From Polaribacter sp. IC066 (GTDB lineage Bacteria; Bacteroidota; Bacteroidia; Flavobacteriales; Flavobacteriaceae): a stretch of DNA of 64,000 nucleotides. A program made the position numbers and the translations under genes. Positions 25,960 through 34,986 of this stretch are shown here, one piece after another (position 1 is the first letter of the stretch; each line of letters opens with the position of its first letter). The stretch covers positions 1 to 64,000 of the forward strand of contig NZ_VORR01000017.1 in NCBI RefSeq assembly GCF_007997085.1, read 5' to 3'. The notes beneath the pieces were generated by a model. That model was given only the letters and a program-made list of their open reading frames with translations. It ran no database searches and was not told the DNA's origin.

Positions 25960-28008
25960 ATGTTTCTAAATAGAGTTTTTGTCTTACTATTTTTTAGTAT
26001 TGCTTTTACCACTTTTTCTCAAAAGAAAGAGGTGAAAAAAGATTCTGTGGAAGTAAATGCGTTAAATGAAGTTGTAATTACGGCAACAAGAACTGTTAGG
26101 CAATTGTCTTCTTTGCCAATGCCTGTAACGTTAATTTCTAAAGAACAAATTCAAAAATCTGGAACAACAAGGTTAAAGGATATTTTGATAGAACAAACAG
26201 GAATTAATTTTGTAACCGATCAAAGCGGATTTACAGGGGTTCAATTGCAAGGTTTATCAGCAGAATATACGTTAATTATGATTGACGGTGTGCCTTTAGT
26301 TGGGCGAAGTTCTGGTAATTTAGATTTGAGTAGAATTACGGTAAACAACATTAAACAGATAGAAATTGTAAAAGGTCCATCATCTTCTTTATATGGTTCT
26401 GAAGCTTTGGGTGGAGTTATCAATATAATTACAGAGAAACCAAAAGGAGATGTTTTAAAGGGTGATGTTGGTTATTTTGTAAGACTAGGTGCCAGAGACG
26501 AATTAGATATTAATACAAATTTTGTTTATAAAAAAGGAAAATTTGGTGCAGCTGCTGGTATTAATTTAAATTCTAGTGGAGGTTTTGATTTGAGCCCGAC
26601 AACAATTTCAAAAACTACAGAAGCCTATCAAAATTACACGAGCAACTTACAGTTAACCTATGATTTTTCTAAAAAGCTAAATATTTTTACTTCTCAACGC
26701 TATTTTTATGAAACGCAAGGAGAGAATAATATTCAAAGTGATTGGAATTCTAATACAGAATTAAGGCATCAAATAAATGATATATGGAATGTTAATTACA
26801 CTTTTTATGCAACTCAATTTACAACGGAAAGTCAGTTTAATGGGGTGTTAGCAGAATTTAATCAAACGTTAATAAGACCAGAAATTAGAGTCACAACAGC
26901 TTTAAAAAATAGTACATTAATAACTGGTTTAGGTGCAAATTTTGATGCTTTGGATAGAACTTTCTTTGATAAAAAAGAGACTTTTAATTCCAAATATATT
27001 TTTGCCCAATATGATTTTCATCCCACAGAAAAAATAAATTTAATTGTAGGCGCAAGATTTGATAATCATAACAAATACAAATCTGCATTCAGTCCAAAAA
27101 TATCATCATCCTATAAAATAAATGATTGGTTATCAGCAAAAGCTTCCGTGGGTTATGGATTTAAAGCACCAGATTTTAGACAACTTTTTTTTAACTTTAA
27201 TAATAGAGCAGGAGGTTATATTGTTTTAGGAACTAGAACTTTACATGATTTATATGGCGATGAACCTAATGTAAAATCTATAGAAAAAGATTTAAAACCA
27301 GAAAATTCTATTGGCTATAATGTTGGTTTTGAAGTGAAGCCTATTTCAGATGTAAAAATTAATATCAATTTTTTTAGAAATGATATTAATGATTTGATAA
27401 ATACGGTGGCGCTTCAAGGAAGTTTGCCAAATATCAGTACAGGAACTTCTGTGTTTTATTATGAAAACAGAGATCAGGTTTTTACACAAGGGGTAGAATT
27501 GGATGTTAAGATTAAAATTTCAGACAATTTTAATTTTGTTGGTGGTTATCAGTTTTTGGATGCAAAAGACAAACAAGAAGTACGAAATATAGAAACTGGC
27601 ACGGTTTTCTATCGAAAAACGCCTTTAGCTCCATCAGTTGCTCTTAAAAAATCAGATTATTTTGGACTGCCAAACAGGTCTAAACATACGGCAAATGCAA
27701 AATTATTTTACCAGAATTTAACACATGATTTTTCTACAAACATAAGAGCAATTTATAGAAGTAAATATGCTTTGTTTGATACGAATAGCAGTCAGAATAT
27801 TATTGATAAATACGATGATTTTGTAGCCGGTAATGCACAAATAAATATGGCGATAGAAAAAACATTTTTCGATTTATTGAATTTTCAGCTAGGTGTAGAC
27901 AACCTTTTTGATGAAAAGGGATTAGAAAACGAAACAGCATTCCCTAATAATGACGCAGTGTTATTAGTAGGAAGAAATTATTATGGTAGAGTACGATTCA
28001 ATTTTTAA
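25960..28008 (+). CDS. TonB-dependent outer-membrane receptor, probably for heme
   Basis: A 682-residue receptor with a signal peptide (residues 1-20). A plug domain follows at about 32-155: NEVVITATRTVRQLSSLP, IDGVPLVGRSSGNLDLSRI and IEIVKGPSSSLYGSEALGGV. The rest is a beta-barrel ending in a terminal Phe (VRFNF). Energy comes from TonB-ExbBD in the inner membrane. The size and the adjacent HmuY-like lipoprotein point to heme or heme-protein uptake of the HmuR type rather than a SusC sugar receptor. It diverges from the reductase group and is followed by the lipoprotein gene after 32 bases. Confidence 0.92.
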   Translation: MFLNRVFVLLFFSIAFTTFSQKKEVKKDSVEVNALNEVVITATRTVRQLSSLPMPVTLISKEQIQKSGTTRLKDILIEQTGINFVTDQSGFTGVQLQGLSAEYTLIMIDGVPLVGRSSGNLDLSRITVNNIKQIEIVKGPSSSLYGSEALGGVINIITEKPKGDVLKGDVGYFVRLGARDELDINTNFVYKKGKFGAAAGINLNSSGGFDLSPTTISKTTEAYQNYTSNLQLTYDFSKKLNIFTSQRYFYETQGENNIQSDWNSNTELRHQINDIWNVNYTFYATQFTTESQFNGVLAEFNQTLIRPEIRVTTALKNSTLITGLGANFDALDRTFFDKKETFNSKYIFAQYDFHPTEKINLIVGARFDNHNKYKSAFSPKISSSYKINDWLSAKASVGYGFKAPDFRQLFFNFNNRAGGYIVLGTRTLHDLYGDEPNVKSIEKDLKPENSIGYNVGFEVKPISDVKININFFRNDINDLINTVALQGSLPNISTGTSVFYYENRDQVFTQGVELDVKIKISDNFNFVGGYQFLDAKDKQEVRNIETGTVFYRKTPLAPSVALKKSDYFGLPNRSKHTANAKLFYQNLTHDFSTNIRAIYRSKYALFDTNSSQNIIDKYDDFVAGNAQINMAIEKTFFDLLNFQLGVDNLFDEKGLENETAFPNNDAVLLVGRNYYGRVRFNF

Positions 28009-28040
28009 AATAAATATATATAAATAGTAAAATAAGTAAA

Positions 28041-28658
28041 ATGAGAAATTTAAAATCAATTTTAGTAATCGCTTTTGTAAGTTTAACACTAACTTCTTGT
28101 AATGATGACGACGCGCCAGTTTTAGAACCGGCAGTTTCTAATCAAGCGATCAATATTCCCGCACCTCAAATAGGTGGCGCTGGTCAGGGACCCGTCTCTG
28201 GAGCGTTTACAAAATTTAGCTTTAAATCGGGAACTGTGGTAACTGATGCTAGTTGGGATATTGCTTTTAGAGGAACTGACATTTTAGTAAATGGAGGTTC
28301 TAAAATTGGTTTAACTGATGAACCAGCGAGAACAGCTAACGGATCTTTAGCAATTGAAACTGGAGCTTTTGAAAGTATTTTAGAAGCACCTGAAGATGCA
28401 AATTTTAAGCAAGATGCAACAGATGTTTATGCTTTGCCTATTGGTAGTGGAAATGGTTGGTATACGTATAACAGACAAAATAATGTGATAAACCCAATTT
28501 CGGGAAAAGTTATTGTCGTTAAAACAAACGATGGGCATTATGCAAAAATGGAAATCATTAGTTATTATAAAGATTTAGATGCTTCTAACCCAAGAAATGG
28601 AAGATTTTACACATTTAATTATGTGTACAATCCTAATTTAGGGGATAAGAGTTTATAA
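28041..28658 (+). CDS. HmuY-like heme-binding lipoprotein
   Basis: A 205-residue lipoprotein whose lipobox is LTSC (Cys20), followed by NDDDAP. The HmuY-type core is recognisable: FTKFSFKSGTVVTDASWDIAFRGTDILVNGG, a Gly-rich turn, and the C-terminal AKMEIISYYKDLDASNPRNG with RFYTFNYVYNP, which I give here in parts. HmuY captures heme at the cell surface and passes it to the HmuR receptor. The usual pairing of receptor and HmuY in one transcript is kept here. Axial ligands cannot be assigned with certainty because no His pair aligns by eye. Confidence 0.88.
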   Translation: MRNLKSILVIAFVSLTLTSCNDDDAPVLEPAVSNQAINIPAPQIGGAGQGPVSGAFTKFSFKSGTVVTDASWDIAFRGTDILVNGGSKIGLTDEPARTANGSLAIETGAFESILEAPEDANFKQDATDVYALPIGSGNGWYTYNRQNNVINPISGKVIVVKTNDGHYAKMEIISYYKDLDASNPRNGRFYTFNYVYNPNLGDKSL

Positions 28659-29033
28659 GTAGTGTATTATTTGAATTTTGTTTAAAAGCCATCTAAACGA
28701 GAGTCTAGATGGCTTTTTTATAATTTAGTATTTCTAAATTTTTTAGTGACCCTAAAAATAGTTGCTTTCTAGGGCACTTTATTTTTGATTAAATCCATTC
28801 AAATTTAAAGGTACCTTTTGCCTATTCTTGGTTTTTTTTAAATATAATTTATTGAAAATAAGAAGCACATTTAGGTAACGAACTATGTTTTTAAGAGACT
28901 TGATGAGGATACTAAATAGCGTTAAAATAAATTTATTTTTTAGTAATTCCTAAAACAATCGATTTTAACGATAAAATTGACGTCTCTAAAGTGTTAGAAA
29001 CGTCAATCTAAAAGTGTGGAACTATCTTTGTTT
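28659..29033. other. Intergenic stretch between convergent genes
   Basis: Apart from the terminator above, it holds a second hairpin at 28976-29007 (14-base arms with one mismatch) close to the 3' end of the minus-strand gene at 29034. That hairpin probably ends that gene's transcript, though its T-run is weak. Nothing else is seen. Confidence 0.5.
28684..28720 (+). terminator. Terminator of the receptor-HmuY operon
   Basis: Perfect 12-base arms at 28684-28695 and 28706-28717 with a 10-base loop and a T-run. It lies 25 bases after the lipoprotein stop codon. Confidence 0.85.
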
Positions 29034-29651
29034 TTAAAAATTAATCGCTAATAAATTTAAGCTGCTAGACAATGTTTTATCTAATTCTGTTTTAAAAGGT
29101 TTATTCAAATAAGGATAGATACTATTACCAATTTGTAACTCTAAATTTTCTGATAGAATATAGTTCACAATTAACAGATTTAGCATTTTAGGATAATTGC
29201 CATAAAGGTTGTCGTTTTTGTCTGAATATTTTTTACTTCCATTCAGTAAGCCTTCTTGTAAAATTTTTGCTGTTATCAGGTTATCTATAAATTTTTGATT
29301 TGTAGCTAGAATCATACTTTTTTTAGCGGTTACACTTATTTTAGAAGAAATAATTTCTTCGACTGCTAAAAATTGAGCTGTTGTATTCTGGTCTAAATCA
29401 ATCAATAATGAAGTCAAGCTTTTGTCATGAATTTCTTTTAAAGAAAATTTTCCTTCATTAACTTTTATAAGATTGTTAAAATCAAGAGATACGATTCTCG
29501 GATTATTGACAAAATGAGCATTTTCATTGTTATTTGCCATAAAAGCATTTTTCTGATGGTTGTTAAACGTTCTTAAAATATCAGAAGAATTTTCTTGTGC
29601 AAAAGAAAAATTAATAATTAATACGAAACATATAGATAGTAGATTTTTCAT
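29034..29651 (-). CDS. Exported hypothetical protein
   Basis: A 205-residue protein with a clear signal peptide (MKNLLSICFVLIINFSFA followed by QEN). The mature part is mostly helical, rich in Asn, Leu and Lys, and has no Cys pairs or catalytic motifs that I recognise. The segment PRIVSLDFNNLIKVNEGKFS looks like one conserved strand-turn unit. It stands alone between the heme locus and the sugar module, so context gives no help. It appears to be a real gene from its signal peptide and codon use. Function unknown. Confidence 0.65.
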   Translation of the reverse strand: MKNLLSICFVLIINFSFAQENSSDILRTFNNHQKNAFMANNNENAHFVNNPRIVSLDFNNLIKVNEGKFSLKEIHDKSLTSLLIDLDQNTTAQFLAVEEIISSKISVTAKKSMILATNQKFIDNLITAKILQEGLLNGSKKYSDKNDNLYGNYPKMLNLLIVNYILSENLELQIGNSIYPYLNKPFKTELDKTLSSSLNLLAINF

Positions 29652-29947
29652 AATTGATAGTTTACACTACAAATATAATAGTATTACTTTCATTTTAGAG
29701 AGTGATATATTTATTTAACATTTAATTAACATATTTTTTGTTTTAAATATTAGAAATAAGAGTGGGCCCTTTGTAATATTCTAATTTTAACCACCTAATA
29801 TTCTTTATACTATATTTAAAATAGACAAAAAATAAGACTATCATAAAAGTATATTTAAGAGTAAATATTAGTCTCATATGAGCTCATTTATTGATTAAAA
29901 TTTTTATAATTTGGCATAATTAGAAGTAATTTAAAAAACATATTTAA

Positions 29948-32047
29948 ATGGTAGACAATAGTTTAGGGAGTAAAAATGATATACAATTAGTATCTTTTGA
30001 CATCGATAACACACTAATTGATTTTCATACGTACAAGAGTAATTTTACAAAAACTTGGATAAAATATGCGAATGATATCGATATTATTGTTACTTATAAT
30101 ACCGGCAGGTTAATCGATGACGTTTTAAATCTTATTAATAAAGGTGTGTTGCCAAAACCTGATTATATTATTTCTGGAGTAGGAACACACATTTATAATT
30201 ATAAAGAAAAGAGCGTAGAAAAGGAATTTAATGATGTACTGGATGATGGTTGGAATTTAGAAGCCGTAGAAACTATCATCAATAAAATAGACCACCCTAT
30301 TAGTGAGCAACCAAGTAAATTTCAACACTCTTATAAAAGAAGTTATTTTTTTCATGATGCAAGTGAAGAGCTTGTAGAAAATGTAGCGCGAGATTTTGCA
30401 AACGCTAACATGGATGTAAACGTTATTTATTCAGGTGATAAATTTTTAGATATTGTACCAAAATGGGCAAATAAAGGAAATGCACTACAATGGTTATTAA
30501 GAAGGTTAAGTTTAAAAACAAACCAAGTTTTAGTTGCAGGAGATAGCGGAAACGATTCTGCAATGTTCGATTTGAAGGATGTTTCAGGAATTGTCGTTGC
30601 GAATGCGCACGAGGAATTATATAAGTACACCAAGCATAAAAATGTCTATCACACAGAAAAAGAAAAAGGTGATGGGATTATTGAAGGTTTAATTTATTAC
30701 CAAATTTTACCAAAGGAAGCAATAGAAGGTCTTAATGTAGATCATTCAGAAGATTTTTTTATTAAAAAAGAACTAGATACTATTTCGTTAGAAGATGATA
30801 ATGAAAAAATAGCATTAATACAAGAAGGGTATGAAAAAGCGATTGAAGCCTTGCGAAAAAATATAACTCCATTAGGGTTTTCTGCTTGCTCTATACCCGA
30901 TAATATACCAAACGGAACCGATGAAAATTATCATTCTGTGTGGGCAAGAGATGGCGCAATTACCGTAATTGGCTCGCTGTCTTTAATTGATGATGAAGAA
31001 ATACACAAATGTCAGCGTCAAACTTTAGTTACTTTGTTAGAAAACATTTCTAGAAATGGCCAAATTCCTGCCAATGTAAGGTTAAAAGATCAAAAACCAG
31101 ATTATTCTGGAGTCGGTGGTATTTGCTCTATCGATAGTGGTATTTGGGTAGTAATCGCTTTCTATGAATATGTTAATGTTACAAAAGACATTTTGTTTTT
31201 AAGAAAATATATTTCAGATATTAAGGAAACGATGAGGTGGTTGGGCGCACATGATAGCAATAATGATGCACTTTTAGAAATTCCGGAAGCTGGAGATTGG
31301 ACGGATTTATTCGGAAGAAGTTATAATATTTTATACGATGAAATTTTGTGGTACCGCTCTAATGTTTGTTTTGGACGTATGTTAGAAATGCTTGGAGACC
31401 ATGAAGATGCAGGAGAATATATCAGATGGTCTCAAGTGATTAAAAAAGAAATTGTTCGTAATTTTTGGCCATCAACACAGCAACAATTATTTCATTCGGT
31501 TTCTTTTGCCGAAAAACAATTTACTTTAGGAGATACTTCTTATTTAATAGCACAAACTACACCGTTCGATTTTAGCTGGCGTTGTGATATTCTTGGAAAT
31601 GTATTGGCCTTTTTACACGGAACCATAGATTCAGAAAAAGCACACCAAACGTTTAAATTTATGCTAGGTGTTGGCGCTAATGATCCATTTCCGGTTGCAA
31701 ATGTCTATCCAGTTGTAAGTCCTGGTGATCCAGATTGGAAGCCTTATTATACCGTAAACTTACTCAACTTACCAAATCATTATCACAATGGTGGTATTTG
31801 GCCTTTTGTAGGCGGATTTTGGGTAAAGTATGTAAATAAATTAGGGTTTCGAGATATCGCAATTGCAGAATTACACAAATTGGCGCTTATCAATAAAGAG
31901 GGGATCAACAATGAATGGGAATTTAATGAATGGGCGCATGGCGTTACAGGAAAACCCATGGGAAAAGCTTATCAGGCTTGGTCTGCTGCGCAATATATTG
32001 CGGCATGTCACGATTTAAAAATAACGAAAACTAACGCTAAAAATTAA
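29948..32047 (+). CDS. Fusion of HAD sugar phosphatase and invertase-like glycoside hydrolase
   Basis: A 699-residue cytosolic protein with two enzyme domains. Residues 11-255 form a HAD phosphatase of the sucrose-phosphatase type: FDIDNT with Asp18 and Asp20, TGR at 52-54, Lys176, and GDSGND at 198-203. Residues about 285-690 form an (alpha/alpha)6 glycosidase resembling GH100 neutral invertases and glycogen-debranching GH domains: VWARDGA at 331-337, DSGIW at 396-400, EAGDW at 447-451 and ILYDEILWY at 461-469. One protein could therefore remove the phosphate from a newly made sugar phosphate and also hydrolyse a sugar. The stop is three bases before the glycosyltransferase start, which implies coupled expression. 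The exact substrates are inferred. Confidence 0.85.
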   Translation: MVDNSLGSKNDIQLVSFDIDNTLIDFHTYKSNFTKTWIKYANDIDIIVTYNTGRLIDDVLNLINKGVLPKPDYIISGVGTHIYNYKEKSVEKEFNDVLDDGWNLEAVETIINKIDHPISEQPSKFQHSYKRSYFFHDASEELVENVARDFANANMDVNVIYSGDKFLDIVPKWANKGNALQWLLRRLSLKTNQVLVAGDSGNDSAMFDLKDVSGIVVANAHEELYKYTKHKNVYHTEKEKGDGIIEGLIYYQILPKEAIEGLNVDHSEDFFIKKELDTISLEDDNEKIALIQEGYEKAIEALRKNITPLGFSACSIPDNIPNGTDENYHSVWARDGAITVIGSLSLIDDEEIHKCQRQTLVTLLENISRNGQIPANVRLKDQKPDYSGVGGICSIDSGIWVVIAFYEYVNVTKDILFLRKYISDIKETMRWLGAHDSNNDALLEIPEAGDWTDLFGRSYNILYDEILWYRSNVCFGRMLEMLGDHEDAGEYIRWSQVIKKEIVRNFWPSTQQQLFHSVSFAEKQFTLGDTSYLIAQTTPFDFSWRCDILGNVLAFLHGTIDSEKAHQTFKFMLGVGANDPFPVANVYPVVSPGDPDWKPYYTVNLLNLPNHYHNGGIWPFVGGFWVKYVNKLGFRDIAIAELHKLALINKEGINNEWEFNEWAHGVTGKPMGKAYQAWSAAQYIAACHDLKITKTNAKN

Positions 32048-32050
32048 CGT

Positions 32051-33325
32051 ATGAAATCAATTTTAATGATCTCTTTACATGGATATGTGGGAGCAAATGC
32101 AGAATTAGGAAAACCAGATACTGGTGGTCAAGTAGTGTATGTTTTAGAATTAGCAGAAAGATTTAGCAGACTGGGCAAACGGGTAGATTTAGTAACGCGG
32201 CAGTTTGAAGATCAACCAGAATATGATAATGTAAACGAGAATTATAGTGTTTGGAGAATTCCTTTTGGGGGCAAGAAATTTATCCGAAAAGAAGACATGC
32301 ATGATCATTTAAAAAAGTTTGTCACGAATACTTTGGCGGCCATAAAAAAAGAAAATAAAAAATATGATGTTGTCTATTCGCATTATTGGGATGCTGGTTG
32401 GGCTGGACAAAAAATTGCGGAAGAATTAGGTATTTGTCATGTGCATACGCCACATTCTTTAGGTTGGTGGAAACAGCATTCTATGGGCAGTGATATGGAA
32501 GAAAAAGAAATGGAGAAAACCTACCGTTTTAAAGAACGTATCAGAAAAGAATATTTTGTGTATCAGATGTGCAATTTTGTGATCGCAACGACCTTACCAC
32601 AAGTGGAACTCTTGGTGCAGCAATATGATATGCTTCCCAAGAACTGCAGTATGATTCCTCCAGGAATAGATGAAAATAGATTTTATCCCGTTCCGTCTAA
32701 AGAGAAGGATAAAATTCGTTTAAAATACGATATCAATCCGACAGATATTTTGGCTTTGGGAAGAATGGCACATAATAAAGGATATGATTTATTAATAAAT
32801 GCTTTACCAACTGTTTTTGCATTATGCCCAGAAGCAAGATTAGTAGCTTGTATTGGAGGAGATTCTAAACAAGATCAAGAAGGAATTGAAAAATTAAAAC
32901 AAGTTGCAACAGAAATTGGAGTGATGGATAAAATTAAGTGGAATAATTATATTGAGGATAAAGATTTAGCAAATGTGTATAGATCTGCTAGTATTTTTGC
33001 AATGCCTTCTAGATATGAACCTTTTGGTATGGTTGCTATTGAAGCAATGGCTTGCGGAACCCCAAGTGTAATTACCGTTCATGGTGGTTTGTGTGATTTA
33101 ATTGATTTTGGAAATCAGGCTTTATTTGCAGATCCTCATAGACCTGTAGAATTTGGAGCCATGATGGCAATGCCGCTTTTATATCCTAATTTACGAAACG
33201 AAATGTCTGTGGAAGGGGCACGTTTTGCGCGTAGAAATTTTGGTTGGACTGGGATTGCCAAAAGAATGCTTTCTATTTTTGCAAGTTCAATTAACCAGCA
33301 AACGATGGAATCTAATATTTATTAG
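32051..33325 (+). CDS. Sucrose-phosphate-synthase-like glycosyltransferase (GT4)
   Basis: A 424-residue retaining glycosyltransferase of the GT-B fold. PDTGGQVVYVLELA at residues 22-35 is the hallmark of sucrose-phosphate synthase and mannosylfructose-phosphate synthase. The C-terminal nucleotide-sugar site has the E-x7-E motif (Glu323 and Glu331) in RYEPFGMVAIEAMACGTP. It should transfer glucose or mannose from a nucleotide sugar to fructose 6-phosphate, giving a sugar phosphate for the HAD domain encoded by the preceding gene. Its length matches the short bacterial enzymes without the phosphatase-like tail of plant SPS. Sucrose versus mannosylfructose cannot be decided by eye. Confidence 0.85.
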   Translation: MKSILMISLHGYVGANAELGKPDTGGQVVYVLELAERFSRLGKRVDLVTRQFEDQPEYDNVNENYSVWRIPFGGKKFIRKEDMHDHLKKFVTNTLAAIKKENKKYDVVYSHYWDAGWAGQKIAEELGICHVHTPHSLGWWKQHSMGSDMEEKEMEKTYRFKERIRKEYFVYQMCNFVIATTLPQVELLVQQYDMLPKNCSMIPPGIDENRFYPVPSKEKDKIRLKYDINPTDILALGRMAHNKGYDLLINALPTVFALCPEARLVACIGGDSKQDQEGIEKLKQVATEIGVMDKIKWNNYIEDKDLANVYRSASIFAMPSRYEPFGMVAIEAMACGTPSVITVHGGLCDLIDFGNQALFADPHRPVEFGAMMAMPLLYPNLRNEMSVEGARFARRNFGWTGIAKRMLSIFASSINQQTMESNIY

Positions 33326-33332
33326 TGAAACT

Positions 33333-33370
33333 CAATTTTGATAAAAAGCGAAGCTTTGAAATCAAAATTG
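33333..33370 (+). repeat. Long hairpin after the glycosyltransferase gene
   Basis: Arms of 10 bases at 33333-33342 and 33361-33370 are perfectly complementary. An inner stem AAAGC/GCTTT closes a GAA loop at 33350-33352. A diverged copy at 58309-58346 keeps the GAA loop and both stems although several bases differ, which is compensatory change. Confidence 0.7.
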
Positions 33371-33372
33371 CT

Positions 33373-33393
33373 AGTTGAACTAATCAACTTTTT
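33373..33393 (+). terminator. Terminator of the sugar phosphatase-glycosyltransferase pair
   Basis: AGTTGA (33373-33378) and TCAACT (33384-33389) enclose a 5-base loop and are followed by TTTT. The second repeat copy has ACTGAA/TTCAGT at the same place, so the stem is kept with different bases. Confidence 0.65.
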
Positions 33394-33756
33394 AGCGAGA
33401 TCTCATATTTCAAATTATGATACTTTTTGTTGAAATATTAAGATTATATTTTTTCCTTGAGATCTCGATGGCGCTGTGTCGAGGTTGCCCGTTAGTAAAT
33501 CTAAAAAACGGTTGCGTTTTTACGAATTAAGTTTTTTATCCTTGAACTAATGCCGATTTTTATCGGGATCTCGTATTTCAAATCTTGATATGCTCGGTGG
33601 GAATATTAAAATTATATTTTTTCCTTGAGATCTCGATGGCGCTGTGCCGATGTTGCTGGTTATAGAGTCTAAAAACGTTTGGGTCTTTAAGAATTAAGTT
33701 TTTTATCCTTGAATTAATGCCGATTTTTATCGGAATTTAAATCTTTTATTAAAATT

Positions 33757-34641
33757 ATGAATAAAATTGTTTGTTTTGGTGAAGTTTTATGGGATGTTTT
33801 TCCGACGCATAAAAAAATTGGAGGAGCTCCTTTAAATGTTGCAACTCGTTTACAGTCTTTTTCTAATGAGGTTGCTATGATTAGTGCTGTCGGTGATGAT
33901 GATTTAGGGAAATTGATTCTCAATTATTTGCAAGAACACCAAATAAATACAGAACATGTTCAAGTTTTAAACGATTTTAAAACAGGAGAAGTTACCGTAA
34001 CCTTAAACAATAAAGGAGCCGCGACTTATAAAATTGAACATCCAAAGGCTTGGGATAAAATAGCATTCACAGAAAAGGCATCAAATTTGGTAAAACAAGC
34101 GGATGCTTTTGTTTTTGGAAGTTTAATTACTAGAGACAAAGTTTCTAAAAATACTTTATATCAATTATTAGAATTTGCAGGCTATAAAGTTTTTGATATC
34201 AATTTAAGACCTCCTTTTTATGATAAAGATGTTTTAATTGAACTAATGCAAAAAGCAGATTTCATTAAATTAAATGATGATGAATTGTATGAAGTCAGTG
34301 CTTTTATGGGTTCTAAATTTAATAATTTAGAGCAGAATTTACAATTTATATCAAAGGAAACAAATACCAAACATATTTGTGTGACTAAAGGGGAACATGG
34401 GGCTGTTTTATTGTTTGATGCTAAACTATATTACAATAGTGGTTATAAAATTAAAGTTGCTGATACGGTAGGTTCTGGAGATTCTTTTTTAGGGTCATTA
34501 ATTAGTAAGTTAACAAACGAAGAAAAACCGCAAAGAGCAATCGATTTTGCTTGCGCTGTTGGTGCTTTAGTGGCGCAGAGTGCAGGTGCAAACCCTAAAA
34601 TTTCTAATCGGGAGATTGCTAATTTTATCTGTGGAAAGTAG
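33757..34641 (+). CDS. Fructokinase-like PfkB sugar kinase
   Basis: A 294-residue ribokinase-family enzyme that phosphorylates a sugar with ATP. The N-terminal substrate signature GGAPLNVATRLQSF and the C-terminal DTVGSGDSFLGSL with the catalytic Asp are present. The start MNKIVCFGEVLWDVFPTHKK resembles bacterial fructokinases. In the sugar module it would turn fructose released by the invertase-like domain back into fructose 6-phosphate, the acceptor of the glycosyltransferase. The 430-base repeat block upstream means it may have its own promoter. Fructose is the most likely substrate, but other hexoses or mannose cannot be excluded. Confidence 0.87.
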   Translation: MNKIVCFGEVLWDVFPTHKKIGGAPLNVATRLQSFSNEVAMISAVGDDDLGKLILNYLQEHQINTEHVQVLNDFKTGEVTVTLNNKGAATYKIEHPKAWDKIAFTEKASNLVKQADAFVFGSLITRDKVSKNTLYQLLEFAGYKVFDINLRPPFYDKDVLIELMQKADFIKLNDDELYEVSAFMGSKFNNLEQNLQFISKETNTKHICVTKGEHGAVLLFDAKLYYNSGYKIKVADTVGSGDSFLGSLISKLTNEEKPQRAIDFACAVGALVAQSAGANPKISNREIANFICGK

Positions 34642-34986
34642 ATTGTTTCTTATTTTTTTGTCACAAAAATTTAATCTCTTCACATAATTCTCTAAAGCTT
34701 GCCATCTTTTAGGAGTAATATTTTTTAATTATTTAAGAACACCTTTCCTAATGACAAACTTTATGAACCATCAGTGTGTACTATGCTTAAAGAAAGACAA
34801 ATCAAACGGCTTCCAATACAGTGGGTTATTCCGCAACAATATAGCTGTTTGTTGATCATTTTAACTTTTGTCGAGTACTTATAGGAAGACAATTTGTAAG
34901 GCGTTTGCATGCATGGGGCGCTTATAGCGAAACAAACGGAACGCTTTCCCACACACGCTAACACTATAGATCAAAAATTTCATCAA
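34642..34986. other. Intergenic stretch with a GC-richer hairpin patch
   Basis: No credible gene is seen in 345 bases between convergent genes. At 34902-34938 an inverted repeat (CGTTTG with CAAACG) encloses a tight hairpin (CGCT-TAT-AGCG) in a patch richer in G and C than its surroundings. A 67-codon frame on the minus strand here is Cys-rich, has no domain and is probably not translated. Confidence 0.4.

Larger units (their letters stand above)
33326..33756. repeat. Intergenic repeat block with a tandem 167-base duplication
   Basis: No gene is seen. After the two hairpins, 33399-33566 and 33567-33733 are diverged direct copies of one unit of about 167 bases. Both contain TTTTTTCCTTGAGATCTCGA, and both end in GCCGATTTTTATCGG, itself an inverted repeat. 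Related single copies lie at 58.3-58.5 kb and, reversed, at 13.2-13.3 kb. The block separates the fructokinase gene from the other two sugar genes. Confidence 0.75.

Noticed and set aside
33399..33733. Possible CRISPR-like array
   Set aside because: There are only two long diverged units of 167 bases with no spacers and no cas genes; this is a tandem intergenic repeat.
34761..34964. 67-codon Cys-rich minus-strand frame
   Set aside because: No signal, domain or promoter; composition follows the GC-richer hairpin patch rather than a protein pattern.
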